NCBI GenBank assembly: GCA_944474755.1
Contig: OX104119.1
Span: 83,704,896-83,768,895, forward strand
From: Limnoperna fortunei
Lineage: Eukaryota; Mollusca; Bivalvia; Mytilida; Modiolidae
DNA length: 64,000 nt
Direction of reading: 5' to 3'
The notes under the pieces are model-generated. The model worked only from the letters and a program-made list of their open reading frames with translations, was not told the DNA's origin and did no database searches. Positions 26,169 to 37,469 of the stretch are shown here, piece by piece. The translations under genes were made by a program, and so were the position numbers. Each line of letters opens with the position of its first letter. Within the stretch, counting starts at the first letter, position 1.

Positions 26169-28200
26169 GTAGCAACCGTTAATGTAATAACAACCGATCA
26201 TGTAATAAACTTTTAAAATATTTTTTTGACATATTGTAATAAACTCAGTAGGTTATTTAAAAATACCTGATCGTAAAATACACCTTAGGTTTATCTTAGG
26301 CTACGCAAACATTTTTTTTTTAATTCTTAAATTTATTACATTAACGGTTGAGACAGTAACCGTTAATGTAATACAACACCCAAATGCGTCAAAACTCAAT
26401 TTTACTAGGAAAGATTGTAATATAAACGTTTATGCTATTGAATAAAAGTTACTAAAGGTCTGGATTCAACATAAAAAGATTTCAATGTTTGAAATTTTTA
26501 GTTTATTACATTAACGGTTGAGAATGTAACCGTTAATGTAATACAACACCCAAATGCATCAAAACTCAATTTTACTAGGAAAGATTGTAATATAAACGTT
26601 TATGCTATTGAATACAAGTTACTATAGGTCTGGTTTCAACATAAAAAGATTTCCAGGTTTGAAATGTTTAGTTTATTACATTAACGGTTGAGAATGTAAC
26701 GGTTAATGTAATACAACACCCAAATGCATCAAAACTCAATTTTGCAAGGAAAGATTGTAATATAAACGTTTATGCTATTGAATACAAGTTACTATAGGTC
26801 TGGTTTCAACATAAAAAGATTTCCTGGTTAGAATTTTTTAGTTTATTACATTAACGGTTGAGAATGTAACCGTTAATGTAATACAACACCAAAATGCATC
26901 AAAACTCAATTTCACTAGGAAAGATTGTAATATAAACGTTTATGCTATTGAATACAAGTTTCTAAAGGTCTGGATTCAACATAAAAAGGTTTCAATGTTT
27001 GAAATTTTTAGTTTATTACATTAACGGTTGAGAATGTAACCGTTAATGTAATACAACACCCAAATGCATAAAAACTCAATTTTACTAGGAACGATTGTAA
27101 TATAAACGTTTATGCTATTGAATACAAGTTACTATAGGTCTGGTTTCAACATAAAAAGATTTCCTGGTTTGAATTTTTTAGTTTATTACATTAACGGTTG
27201 AGAATGTAACCGTTAATGTAATACAACACCAAAATGCATCAAAACTCAATTTCACTAGGAAAGATTGTAATATAAACGTTTATGCTATTGAATACAAGTT
27301 ACTAACGGTCTGGATTCAACATAAAAAGATTTCAATGTTTGAAATTTTTAGTTTATTACATTAACGGTTGAGAATGTAACCGTTAATGAAATACAACACC
27401 CAAATGCATCAAAACTCAATTTTACTAGGAAAGATTGTAATATAAACGTTTATGCTATTGAATACAAGTTACTATAGGTCTGGTTTCAACATAAAAAGAT
27501 TTCCAGGTTTGAAATGTTTAGTTTACTACATTAACGGTTGAGAATGTAACCGTTAATGTAATACAACACCCAAATGCATCAAAACTCAATTTTGCAAGGA
27601 AAGATTGTAATATAAACGTTTATGCTATTGAATACAAGTTACTATAGGTCTGGTTTCAACATAAAAAGATTTCCTGGTTTGAATTTTTTAGTTTATTACA
27701 TTAACGGTTGAGAATGTAACCGTTAATGTAATACAACACCCAAATGCATCAATACAACACCCAAATGCATCAAAACTCAATTTTACTAGGAAAGATTGTA
27801 ATATAAACGTTTATGCTATTGAATGCAAGTTACTAAAGGTCTGGATTCAACATAAAAAGATTTCAATGTTTGAAATTTTTAGTTTATTACATTAACGGTT
27901 GAGAATGTAACCGTTAATGTAATACAACACCAAAATGCATCAAAACTCAATTTCACTAGGAAAGATTGTAATATAAACGTTTATGCTATTGAATACAAGT
28001 TACTAAAGGTCTGGATTCAACATAAAAAGATTTCAATGTTTGAAATTTTTAGTTTATTACATTAACGGTTCAGAATGTAACCGTTAATGTAATACAACAC
28101 CCAAATGCATCAAAACTCAATTTTGCAAGGAAAGATTGTAATATAAACGTTTATGCTATTGAATACAAGATACGGTAGGTCTGGATTCAACATAAAAATT
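26169..28200 (+). repeat. Left terminal inverted repeat with 11-unit 170-bp array
   Basis: After about 160 bp of unique terminal sequence, a palindrome with arms TATTACATTAACGGTT and AACCGTTAATGTAATA recurs. Its core starts at 26341, 26511, 26681, 26851, 27021, 27191, 27361, 27531, 27701, 27892 and 28062. Spacing is exactly 170 bp except for one 191-bp step, caused by a 21-bp duplication (ATACAACACCCAAATGCATC plus one base) near 27,740-27,770. Units differ at a few sites (GGATTCAAC or GGTTTCAAC; CTAAAGG or CTATAGG; CACTAGGA or GCAAGGA). Confidence 0.95.
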
Positions 28201-28284
28201 TGCGGAAAAAAAGAATAATAATAATCTGAAGAAAAACAACAAGTCTTCACATTGGAAATGGTAAAGACCTTAATTATGATTCAA

Positions 28285-28400
28285 CCCACTGTATTTTGCA
28301 CGGTCAGGCTTTCCGTATTATAAACTGAGAACCCAGCTACTAGGGGATTCACCGAGTCTGCAGGTTAAACACTGACAACCCTCCCAGTTTGATCCCGGTG
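28285..28400 (-). repeat. Fragment of (CAAT)n-tailed SINE family
   Basis: The minus strand contains TAATACGGAAAGCCTGACCG preceded by GGGAGGGTTGTCAG-type sequence. This is the central block shared with the copies at 31.2, 31.6, 32.3 and 37.1 kb. Confidence 0.6.
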
Positions 28401-28439
28401 TAAGTAAATAATGACAAGCACAAATAAGAACAAGTGTGG

Positions 28440-28880
28440 ACTGTGAGCACGCTCACAATGGGATACCCACGCTTCGCTTCAAGTCCAATTATCTCCCCTG
28501 AATAATATCCGACAGCAACGAAAATTCTGCATGCATATCTACACATGATATACTTCCTTCATGTAAAGTTTCATCAAAATCTGTCAAACGGTTTAGGAGG
28601 AGTTGCGCTTACGAGGTCTTCCACTGAATACTTTATTTAAAAAGTCTAAGTCCAATTATCTCCCCTGAATTATGTCCGACAGCGACGAAAATTCTTCATG
28701 CACATCTACATATGATGTTCTTCCTTCATATAAAGTTTCATCAAAATCTAGCGGTTTAGGAGGAGAAGAGCATACAAGGAATGTTGACAGACGGACAGAC
28801 AGTTGACAGACGGACAGACAGACAGGGTTATTCCTATATACCCCCCCCCCAAAACAAGTTTGCGGGGGTATAAAAAAGGC
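28440..28880 (+). repeat. Dispersed repeat with two tandem modules and GACAGACGGACAGAC end
   Basis: Two modules each contain CAAGTCCAATTATCTCCCCT (or near), CGACAGC.ACGAAAATTCT, CATATGATGT-like, CTTCCTTCAT.TAAAGTTTC and ATCAAAATCT, then GGTTTAGGAGGAG. The second ends GTTGACAGACGGACAGACAG and TATACCCCCCCCCC. GTGAGCACGCTCACA sits at the start. The design is the same as at 13.9 kb. Confidence 0.75.
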
Positions 28881-28924
28881 ACCTATTAGACTTTCATCTT
28901 TATCTAAGATTACATGTGACAAAA

Positions 28925-30365
28925 CAATTGCAAAAAATGTAATACATTTATTGTTTATTAACCCAGAGTATTCTTTTGTGCGACATATAGGTTCTGATAA
29001 ATAAAACTCAGTTATACAAATGAAATATTGGGGTTTCTTTTATTAAAAAAGACCATGCTGTTTGGTGGGATTATTTAGATATAATTTTGGTAAGGGATCT
29101 TCCAATGCATTTACACGCAGATATTTCAAATTGGCAAAGTGATAATAAAGTAGAAGAGTTTTAACTTTTTTGTATACCAATATAAACCTAATTTGTATAT
29201 TCGTAAATATCGACAACTGTATCGGTTTATCGATTTTTCTAATCCTACAAAATGTTCTTTCTATTTATACTACAGTTGAAATTCGACTTTTTCTGCTGAA
29301 AAATAAAAGACTTTGCCAATTTAGACTTTCTATTTTTTTTTAGTAATGGCGACCTTTTCCAATTGGTAGTGTAGTGAATGTGTTTAACATGTTTTGAAAA
29401 TTTTAATTGATAATGAAAAAATAACCATGACGTCTGAAAAATCAGCATCTTAATTTTCAAACTATTTTGACTAAGAGTAACACTACAGGACGTGTGCAAA
29501 GTTCGGAACATCTGATACCACCCTGTGGTCGGCATATTTGTTGCTTGTGTTATAGTGCGTTTCCTGTTAGCCTTAGTATTTGAAAATGTATTTTTTATTA
29601 GTATCGATACCTCCTGATTACTATATTTTTGTCTTAGATATGTGGCCATATTGTGATGGCCACAAAACATTCTTAAAACATTGCCCTGCAGACACGTGCA
29701 TTCCCTCTGAGTAAGAAAATCTTTGGCTTTGTACAGGACTACAAGATATGTTTACAGACAACAATTACTTGGCAACAGCTGTCGTTACCATTACGATCAG
29801 ATGTAAGATGGGCTATAAATATATGAACTTGTGTGTGGTGTGGTGTCCAACCGTTTTCGTCGGCAGACCAGCTCACATACTACAGTAATGGAAGCGAGAG
29901 GTTTGGCATGCCATAAAGCCTGGTTTGACCCACCATTTCTGTTGAAATGCTTGTACCAAGTCAGGACCATTACAGTAGTAGCTATATTTTTGGTTGTTGA
30001 TTCTAAAGTTTGCAGGTTTCTTGGACTTTGATTTGTGGATTGTCTTTTTTGACAGTTTCCTTGGTGTTCGGTATTTTGTTACAACCTTCATTTCAAAATG
30101 CCAAAATAAGACTGATTAAAAATATAAATAATTGCTCATACAAATAAATTTTAGAAAAGTTGTTCGTACACAGCTTATGTTATGACAAATTCTGAAGTCA
30201 AAGATGGAAATAACTGCTTCAAACTGTCTAGAAGAATATGCGAATGGTTCAATATTGTACGTAATATTAACACGAAGTGCGGGTAAGCAAGTATATTGCA
30301 ATCATCCACGCGAGGTTTACAATCTAACCGTACGGAGACTGCAATTACTGATCGTTAGCTGTAAT
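28925..30365. other. No gene; one dispersed repeat inside
   Basis: This interior segment of the 15-kb element shows no recognisable domain. The minus ORF at 29,245-29,670 (141 codons) is Ser/Lys/Asn-rich and unfamiliar. The repeat at 29,870-30,100 is listed separately. Confidence 0.4.
29870..30100 (+). repeat. Dispersed repeat copy 2
   Basis: Direct-orientation partner of 25,440-25,705, better preserved over GGCATGCCATAAAGCCTGG and TGTGGATTGTC. It lies inside the 15-kb element. Confidence 0.65.
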
Positions 30366-30370
30366 AATAG

Positions 30371-30665
30371 TTGATTGATTGGTTGCCAGCGAGCAATATT
30401 ACAGCTATATCAAGGACGAGAACAAGTTAACAAACAATAAATTGTGTTAAGATAAATTTCAGTTTTCATTCCTAATACTGGGACAATTACCGGCACAAAA
30501 TCCAACTGTACTGACTGCCTAACCTGACCCCAGGTAGCAGAAAGGGGAAGCACTTTTATATGGAGGTTGCGTGGTAATAATACTTAAAGTTTAACATCAG
30601 ACCTGAGTGGCTGACATATTCGGAGACAACCGCGTTCCTTGTGTTTTAAAGACCTCTATTTAAAA
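30371..30665 (-). repeat. (CAAT)n-tailed SINE copy, diverged
   Basis: On + it begins TTGATTGATTGGTTGCCAGC, the complement of the family tail, followed by GAGCAATATTACAGCTATAT and CGAGAACAAG. It ends near CGCGTTCCTTGTGTTTTAAAG. It is more diverged than its neighbours. Confidence 0.6.
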
Positions 30666-30879
30666 ATTTTTTCGAAAATTAGTAGCTGTACAGTTGTCAT
30701 TAAATAAGGTACAAATTTACTTCCCTATCCTACTCTTCATACTGTACTAGTGGGAGTTAGATTTCCAATCCACCGCATTAGTTCATTCCATCTCGGAAAT
30801 TAAAGTTTGTTTTTGCCTGCAAAAATGACCCGTACCCCAAATTGTCCATGTATGGTAAAATGTATGTAAACAATGGAAG

Positions 30880-31180
30880 TTGATATTGTGCCCTCAATCC
30901 ATACCAAGTTTCATAAAATTTCGTTAGCAGCTTCAGATGAGTTGCGTTCACAAGCTGATTTGGTGGCATAATTGTGAAATTTCGGAAAATCAAGGGGTGT
31001 AAATCCCACAAAATATACCGGATAAAAAAATCGTTGCAATATGCCCAACTGTATATGGTGCCCTCAATCCATACAAAGTTTCATAAAATCATTTCAGTAG
31101 TTTCAGAGGAGTTCACTGAAAAAAATGTAGGACAGACGGACAAGACAAAAACAATACATCTCCCCACCAAAGTGGGGGAG
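30880..31180 (+). repeat. Dispersed module repeat, third example
   Basis: The module TGCCCTCAATCCATAC.AAG, then TTTCATAAAAT and CAG.AGTTG, occurs twice. It is followed by GGACAGACGGACAAGAC and a CTCCCCACCAAAGTGGGGGAG inverted repeat. The layout is the same as at 13.9 and 28.4 kb. Confidence 0.65.
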
Positions 31181-31224
31181 ACATAATTAATTTATTGATT
31201 TTTTTTTCTTAACTGGTCTAAGAC

Positions 31225-31600
31225 TGATTAAAGCTGCTGGGCCCATACTGTGAGGGTTCTAAGTACTTGACACATAGAGCTGCCCAGTGCGTCCTATCGT
31301 TTAAGGGTTGCCAGGTTATCATACGGAAAGCCTGGCCGTGGACCATAATGGATAGCGCGTTAAGATAGTACCGCGCTCCTTGAACGATAAAGACCCCTTT
31401 TGTAGATTTCGACAAAAAAGAAGGTTCATTGTTAAAGGATAATTCTCCGTCTTTACCAAATGCTTCATATTTCTCCAGTGGATGTAAACAAAATTAGTTC
31501 CCGTTGGTCCATCCCTTATCATCGTTGAATTGTTGTTTGTACACTTGTTCTCGTCCTAAATATAGCTGAACTATTTGCTCGCTGGACGTTAAAATAAAAT
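31225..31600 (+). repeat. (CAAT)n-tailed SINE copy, 5'-truncated
   Basis: It contains the family blocks ATACGGAAAGCCTGGCCG, CGCTCCTTGAACGATAAAGA and GAACTATTTGCTCGCTGGAC followed by GTTAAA. The (CAAT)n tail has decayed. Confidence 0.7.
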
Positions 31601-31634
31601 TTAATCAAAAAATAATAAAGCTGAAATACTGCTT

Positions 31635-31998
31635 GATTGATTGATTGGATGGATGTTTGTTTTACGTCCAGCGAGCAGTACTTCAGCTATATTCAGAACG
31701 AGAACAAGAAAACAACCAATAAATCAACGTGAAAAGGGGGCGTTACATAACGAATAAAATTTAGACTGACAACGGAAAAGTATGTAGTATTGGGTAGGGG
31801 CGGGGAGTCTTTATAGTGCAAAGAGTGTGTCACTCTCCAAACACATCACCCAATACAGTCCGCGGCCAACCTTTCCGTATTAAGACCCGACAACCCCCTC
31901 CCCCTTTTCACAAGAAGGTCTCTCTTATACGCTGTCCGGCGACCCGCTGGGCTGTTCTGTGGGTGGGTAGAGCACTGGGAACCCTCCCAGAATGGTCA
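31635..31998 (-). repeat. (CAAT)n-tailed SINE copy
   Basis: On + it begins GATTGATTGGATGGATG and TTTTACGTCCAGCGAGCAG, then CTATATTCAGAACGAGAAC. It ends with CCAACCTTTCCGTATTAAG and CCCTCCCAGAATGG. It lies tail-to-tail with the copy at 31,225-31,600. Confidence 0.7.
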
Positions 31999-32309
31999 CA
32001 GTTTAATCAATTGAAAATTTGCCTACATGTATCACATATTTTTCAAGCAGCCCACACCATGAAAACATGCAAACAAATGTTTATGTTTATGAGTTTTCTT
32101 AAGACATTATGGTGCCAACGGCATAAACATGTTGCAAAATGTTTGCATTTGTGTGATTTTTTGACGTATTTAATTACCGAGTTAATTAGAATGGAAATAC
32201 GTGATTGTATTTGAGTCATCAAAAATTGGCAGATTTCATGTCCGAGGTGTTTTAATCAAATATCATTTAGACAAAATTTGATTATAAAACGTCATTTCAG
32301 TATATTTTG

Positions 32310-32823
32310 GCCCCGTGCGGGATCCGGGTGGCTAAAAGAATAGACCGCAGTCGCGCTAGCTTGTCGTAAAAGGCGACTAAATAGCGCCCAGTACCCTGAC
32401 CGGCGTGTCAGGTCGGTTTGCCTAAAGACCGACTGGGATGTGTGCCCCAGGTGGTTGAATGGGGTACCCCTGGCAAGCTGGGGTTGTCAGGCCATAATAC
32501 GGAAAACCTGACCGCAAACCATATTAGTGCACCGTGTTGGGAAAAATGCCACGTTCCTCGCACGTTAAAGAACTATGCTGTAGTATTCGCTACGAGTAGG
32601 GATTTCGATCCCGCTACAGGAGGCTAAATTGCCCGACCCTATCCACCCTCCCATTTGCCAGTGGCAATCTAAAATCCGTTACCCCTATTTTTCCTTGTGT
32701 CCCATCCCATTTTCATTCATCATCATTTCATGTTCATTTTATCATCCATTTCATGTTCATCGCCTGGATATAGCTGAAATATTGCTGCTCGGGCGTTAAA
32801 CACCATTAATCAATCAATCAATC
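32310..32823 (+). repeat. Full-length (CAAT)n-tailed SINE with 11-bp target-site duplication
   Basis: AGTATATTTTG lies directly before GCCCCGTGCGGG (32,299-32,309) and directly after the CAATCAATCAATC tail (32,824-32,834), so both ends are fixed. The 514-bp copy defines the family: a GC-rich head with CTTGTCGTAAAAGGCGACTA and CAGGTCGGTTTGCC, then the ATACGGAAAACCTGACCG block. These are followed by a B-box-like TTTCGATCCC and GATATAGCTGAAATATTGCT near the end. The head is not an obvious tRNA. Confidence 0.85.
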
Positions 32824-32839
32824 AGTATATTTTGCATTG

Positions 32840-34220
32840 AAAATGCTTAATATCACTTCAATTTATTCATTTATTTATAAAAAAATAAAGTATAATATTT
32901 TGCGCCCCTCCAATATCATGATGTCCAATACATCTGTTAGGTCATCTTTTTGGTGTTTAAAATACTATGCAGAGTTACAGGTTGGCAATTTCTTTTTATT
33001 ATGTTTGTCTCTTGTACTTTATTTACATCGTTTTATTATAACTACACTATATTAAAAAAAAATAACGCTTTAAAGTTTTGTCCATTATGTCACATTCCCT
33101 CCTGTTACCACTACCTAATTTTTCTATTATAAAGCACATTAATGACTCTGATTTATGTTTTCATAATGCATTACAATTACATCACTTCCTGCAGCCATTT
33201 TAATGACAACAAAAGTTTAAGAAGCGGGGTGTTTTAAAAATCCATGATCATCCAAGGTAAGATTTAACATAAGGATACTTTGTGTTGTTCTGCCCTGTTA
33301 TGGTGGTTTTATTATTATTTTGAAATGATTTTTATGATTTAAATCAATTATTATCTCTGTTTTTTGGAACATTTTGAAAATACCATGAGCGACATGAAAT
33401 ACACTTAAACATAATTTAAATAAATGAAACAAAGTATTGCATAATTCCTTTCTGTTACTTTCCTTTATGTTGCTTGTTAAAAAGTAACAGGAAAGATAAA
33501 ATAGAAACATGAATGAACATCTTGATTATAATTTTCAATTTTATTTATTTCTGTCTAATACTGGAAAGAATTTTATTTTCCTTTTTGAAAACCATAACAC
33601 AACCTAACAAATACTGGAGTAAAATTTTATTTATGTGATTTAATTCTTTTAATTGGTCACTAAATTATTTTACCTTGGTCACAGAACAGAACCAAATCAG
33701 TAACAGGAAGGATGGAAGAGTATAATCTATTGATGTAATACATTTTTTAAACCCTATCTGGCAAAACTTTTGTTCATTCAATTCTAATTTTTACAAAAAG
33801 AAATACTATATTGTAATTTAAGGTACAGATATAAGGAAAATATGTTTAGTAACAGTAAAGAAATTATAAGTAACAGCATAGAGAATATGTATACATGGTA
33901 ACATAAAGGAATTTAATTATTATATTTTATTGATTTATTACAGATAGAAAATTGTGAAGCAAAGGGAAAAAAGAAACACAGTCCTTTCCAACAGGTAGTC
34001 TATCCTTTTTTATAACAGTCGTAAAGTATTTTTTATTAGAAAGTTAAAAAAAGATTTGTAACGGTTACAGCAAGGAAAATTAATCATTTAGTTAAATACA
34101 TAGATGCTTTTTCTTGAAGTGATTTAAAATCAAATACCATGAGTGACACTGGAACTTGGTACTAAGACTGGTACTGCCAAAAGATAAATATTACCTTTCC
34201 AACTTAAACTAATTAATTGT
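32840..34220. other. No gene; upstream region of the transposase
   Basis: AT-rich, without domains. CTTTCTGTTACTTT and AAAGTAACAGGAAAG at 33,448-33,495 form a 14-bp stem with one mismatch. Further AGTAACAG motifs lie near 33,701, 33,850 and 33,872. This may be the 5' flank, promoter or intron of the transposase gene. Confidence 0.4.
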
Positions 34221-34223
34221 ATT

Positions 34224-36276
34224 TTGTTAACAGATAAGGCTTTTAGTGTCTTTGAAAAGCACAGAAGACACAGACAAAGGAGGGATGCAGATCCTAATCG
34301 CATACAACAATATCTAGAAAAAGAAAAGACGAAATACAGAGATGATCTTGCATTAGGGAAAAGAAAAAATGTTGCACAAATGTCTAAAAGAGAGAAGAGG
34401 ACTATCAGGAAAAGAAGAGGAAACAAAAGCAAGAACTTAAAGAAAGAACAAAAATGTTAGAAAATCTAGAAACTCCTCCTGTCTCTCCATCTCACCAATC
34501 AGAACCTGTGCCGTCAACCTCGACTAGATCTTCAAAAAAGCTGATTGAAGTAGAAAACAAACAGAAGACATCAAGAAACACTAAAAACGAGAGTGCTAAA
34601 AAGGCAAAAGTTTCGAAATGCTACAGAGATTTAGCTAAGAAGAATTTCAGATCAAGATTCTCAAGAAAAAAGTTAATTTCTTTAGAAAGAAATGTGAAAG
34701 AGAACAAAAGAAAACACGCACAATCACACAAGAACCGCCCACACCGAGAAAACTAACAAGGAACCTTATGAAGAGGTCAGAGAAAACCAGAAGTCATACT
34801 CTTTTATTTCATCACACAATGTTAGCTCAGATGAGGAGAGACAAAAAAGAAGGAAAGAAATACACGATGAACCTTTTTACTGGACAGTTACTTCGCAAGT
34901 ACAAGCTTAAAACCAAAGCACTCAAGACAATTGGCTTTAATTTTAGAAGAAAAACTAGAAATACCAAAGGTTCTTTAAGTTCTCGTTTGCATATGTTCTT
35001 CAGTTTCTACAAAGAGATGATGTTTCAAGATTAACATCAGGAAAAAAGTCAACTATAACCCGTAATGACATTAAAAAACAGAAAAAGTTGTTGTGTGATA
35101 CAACGAAAAATCTACATGACAAATATATAGCAGAAAATCACAATTTTCAAATCAGCTATTCCGTATTAAAAAACAATGATATTATAGACACAAACAATCT
35201 GTCAGAGCTTTTCAAAAGGGTTGTCTGCAGTACTTTGAATAAAAACTGCATGTATGGCATGTGCAAACCGTGTTATGGCAAGAAAGTTATCAACAGGACG
35301 ATAACAGAGAACACGAAAGTGACATGGAACCAGTGGACAAGTGTAAAAGAATCAAGAACATTTAGGACAAGTGAAGAAAAAGAAATTAATCTGATAAAAA
35401 AAGGAAGTGAAGTGTGGATCCATAAAGACAGTAATACAAGAGTTTGAAAATGCCCTAAAACCTAAAATTACAAAACACTTTTATAATATTCAAAACCAGT
35501 TTTAGTATTACAAACAGCTGAAAGAAGAACTTACTGATGATGAATGTTTAATACACATAGACTATGCAGAAAACTATATTGTCAAACTTCATGAAGAAAT
35601 CCAATGTGTTCATTTCGGGGCTTCGCAGCCCCAAATTACTTTAAATACTGGTGTGTACTTTATTAAGGATCTACCTAGTGGATCAACATTTTGCACTTTA
35701 TTCGACTCTCTTGAGCATGGACCTACAGCTGTGTGGACACATATTCGACCAGTTTTTAATTACATTAAGGCAAAGTACCCTTATATTACCTTTTTACATT
35801 TTTTTAGTGATGGACCTGTGACACAGTACAAGCAGAAAAAGAACTTTTATTTACTTTCAACCGAGATCTTTATACTTGGGTTTGAAGGCGCCGCCTAGAA
35901 TTTTCACGAACGAAGCGCTTCAGGTCATTGAAAAGGCATTCCTGATGCCGTGGGCGGGAGCCTGAAAGGAACAGCAGATACACGGGTCAGATTTGACGAA
36001 GATGTGACATCTGCAGCAAAGTTTAAAGAAGTCTTAGATAAAACAGGAACTAATGTTACACTTTTTGTTACTGATCCACAAGATGTCAAGCTTTTTGAGG
36101 ACCAATATGCTGCATTGTTAAAGCAGATAAAGGCAATACCAAAAACATTGCAGCTTCATCAAATTAAAAGTTCATCTCCTTCTACTGTCGTATACAGAGA
36201 TATTAGCTGCTCGTGTGGTTTTAAGGAAAGTACAATATGCAAAGGTCATGAATTCAAGAAAAAAAATTTCGTTTAG
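34224..36276 (+). pseudogene. DDE-type transposase of unassigned superfamily (frameshifted)
   Basis: Successive + strand pieces in changing frames make one protein. The first is a Lys/Arg-rich N-terminal domain (34,224-34,440: FEKHRRHRQRRDADPNR, LSK-like MSKREKRTIR). A basic linker follows to about 35,030. At 35,088-35,447 there is a Cys motif (NCMYGMCKPC) and VTWNQW. At 35,530-35,640 is IDYAENYIVKLHEEIQCVHF, whose Asp I take as the first catalytic residue. At 35,653-35,898 is FFSDGPVTQYKQKKNF, the likely second Asp, and at 35,890-36,000 HEKGIPDAV then GGSLKGTAD. This HxKGxxDxVGGxxKRxAD series is familiar from uncharacterised invertebrate transposase-like proteins; I cannot name the superfamily. 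At least four frame changes and one stop (after 35,898) make it a pseudogene. It sits centrally in the 15-kb element and is the obvious source of its mobility. Confidence 0.7.
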
Positions 36277-36336
36277 AGCCCAATTCGACTGCTGACAGAA
36301 GTAAAATCTCAAAACCAAAGTTTACAGAGGGTAAAG

Positions 36337-37055
36337 ATGTATCCGAGGACCATACAGAAACTGAAACTGACAAAGAAAATGTGGGAGATTGTAATACAAA
36401 TCTTTCTGAAGAACGAAATGAAAACTTATGGACACAGTTTCTCGAAGCAATATGTCATTGTAAAGACTATGCAAGTTTTAAAGAAGAATGCAAAAGAATT
36501 CAGATGGAAGATGTTCAAGGACAAGAACGTTCTATTTTGGAATGCAAATCTACAGTTGACCAAAAAACTAGGTTGTGGAAGCCTATTCATATATGGAGAT
36601 GACAGTCATGCTAGTGAGATAAGATTGAGAATCATCTTAGAACTTGTCTTACATGAGAAATATTATATGGACAGAAAAAATTTAAAAGTAACCACGTCAT
36701 CTGGCAAAACAAGAGATCTAAGAAAATCTTTTGCAATGTACTCTGAGGTTTTTATGCCTGGTATACATCTAAGCCAGAAACTTATGTAAGCTATATATCA
36801 ACAAGAAATAATGAGCATTGCAAAACCCCAAAAATATATGGGAATGTGGCAGATGTTTGGACTCTAGTGTTTTGAAAATGAACATTTTTTCCTGCTATCC
36901 AAAACTAGGAAATCCCAATGTACGTGAAGATTTACATCGACAGATTAATCCAAGATCAACATAACAGCAACAAGTGTAGCATTTATCATGTGGAGTAGCA
37001 CTCGATCCGATATGGTTGCAAATCACTGGATGCCCAATCACTTTTTGGCAATGCT
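36337..37055 (+). pseudogene. OTU/vertnin-like domain, degraded
   Basis: The + strand reads LGCGSLFIYGDDSHASEIRL, RIILELVLHEKYYMD and SFAMYSEVFMPGIHLSQ. After a stop comes QQEIMSIAKPQKYMGMWQM. In the next frame comes CYPKLGNPNVREDLHRQINP, and then FIMWSSTRSDMVANHWMPNH. This order, ending in a W-[ST]-x-T-R and HW.PNHF block, is that of vertnin-like proteins and related OTU-fold cysteine-peptidase-like domains. The usual catalytic D-G-x-C stretch would be at LGCGSLF and looks altered or deleted. The domain follows the transposase in the same orientation. The SINE at 37,055 begins a few codons after HWMPNHF. Whether it was one polypeptide with the transposase cannot be told. Confidence 0.5.
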
Positions 37056-37460
37056 ATCCATTGACAAGATCTGGGACCATACTGGGAGGGTTTCAAGTGC
37101 TCGACCCACAGAGCAGCCCAGCGCGTCCCCTGGTGGAGGATAGGGGAGACCCTCTCGTTGGGGAGTTGTCGGGTCATAATACGGAAAGCCTGACCGCGGA
37201 CCGTAAGGGTAACGTGTTTGGAGAGTGCCACGCTCCTTGCACGATAAAGACCCTTTTGTAGATTTCAAAAAGAGTAGGCTCATTGTAGCCGCTACAAAAG
37301 GCTAAATTTTCCACCCCTACCCAAAACTCCATATTTTTCCAGTGGCAGTCAAAATTGTATTCCCTGTGACCCATCCCACCCCCATTTTCCGTTGATTTAT
37401 TGTTTGTTAACCTGTTCCCATCCTGAATATAGCTGAAATACTGCTCGCTGGACGTAAAGC
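37055..37460 (+). repeat. (CAAT)n-tailed SINE copy between OTU-like and F-box-like coding
   Basis: It contains GGACCATACTGGGAGGGTTT, ATACGGAAAGCCTGACCG, CGCTCCTTGCACGATAAAGA and GAATATAGCTGAAATACTGC, then TCGCTGGACGTAAAG. The ends are truncated, with no clear tail or duplication. Confidence 0.75.
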
Positions 37461-37469
37461 TGGACGCCC

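Noticed and set aside
26330..28200. Regular repeats suggesting a CRISPR array
   Set aside because: The whole 170-bp unit is repeated without variable spacers, the array is mirrored at 38.8-41.1 kb, and the genome is eukaryotic.
28656..28922. Minus-strand ORF across the GACAGACGGAC tail
   Set aside because: It spans a dispersed non-coding repeat; the peptide is low complexity and lacks any domain.
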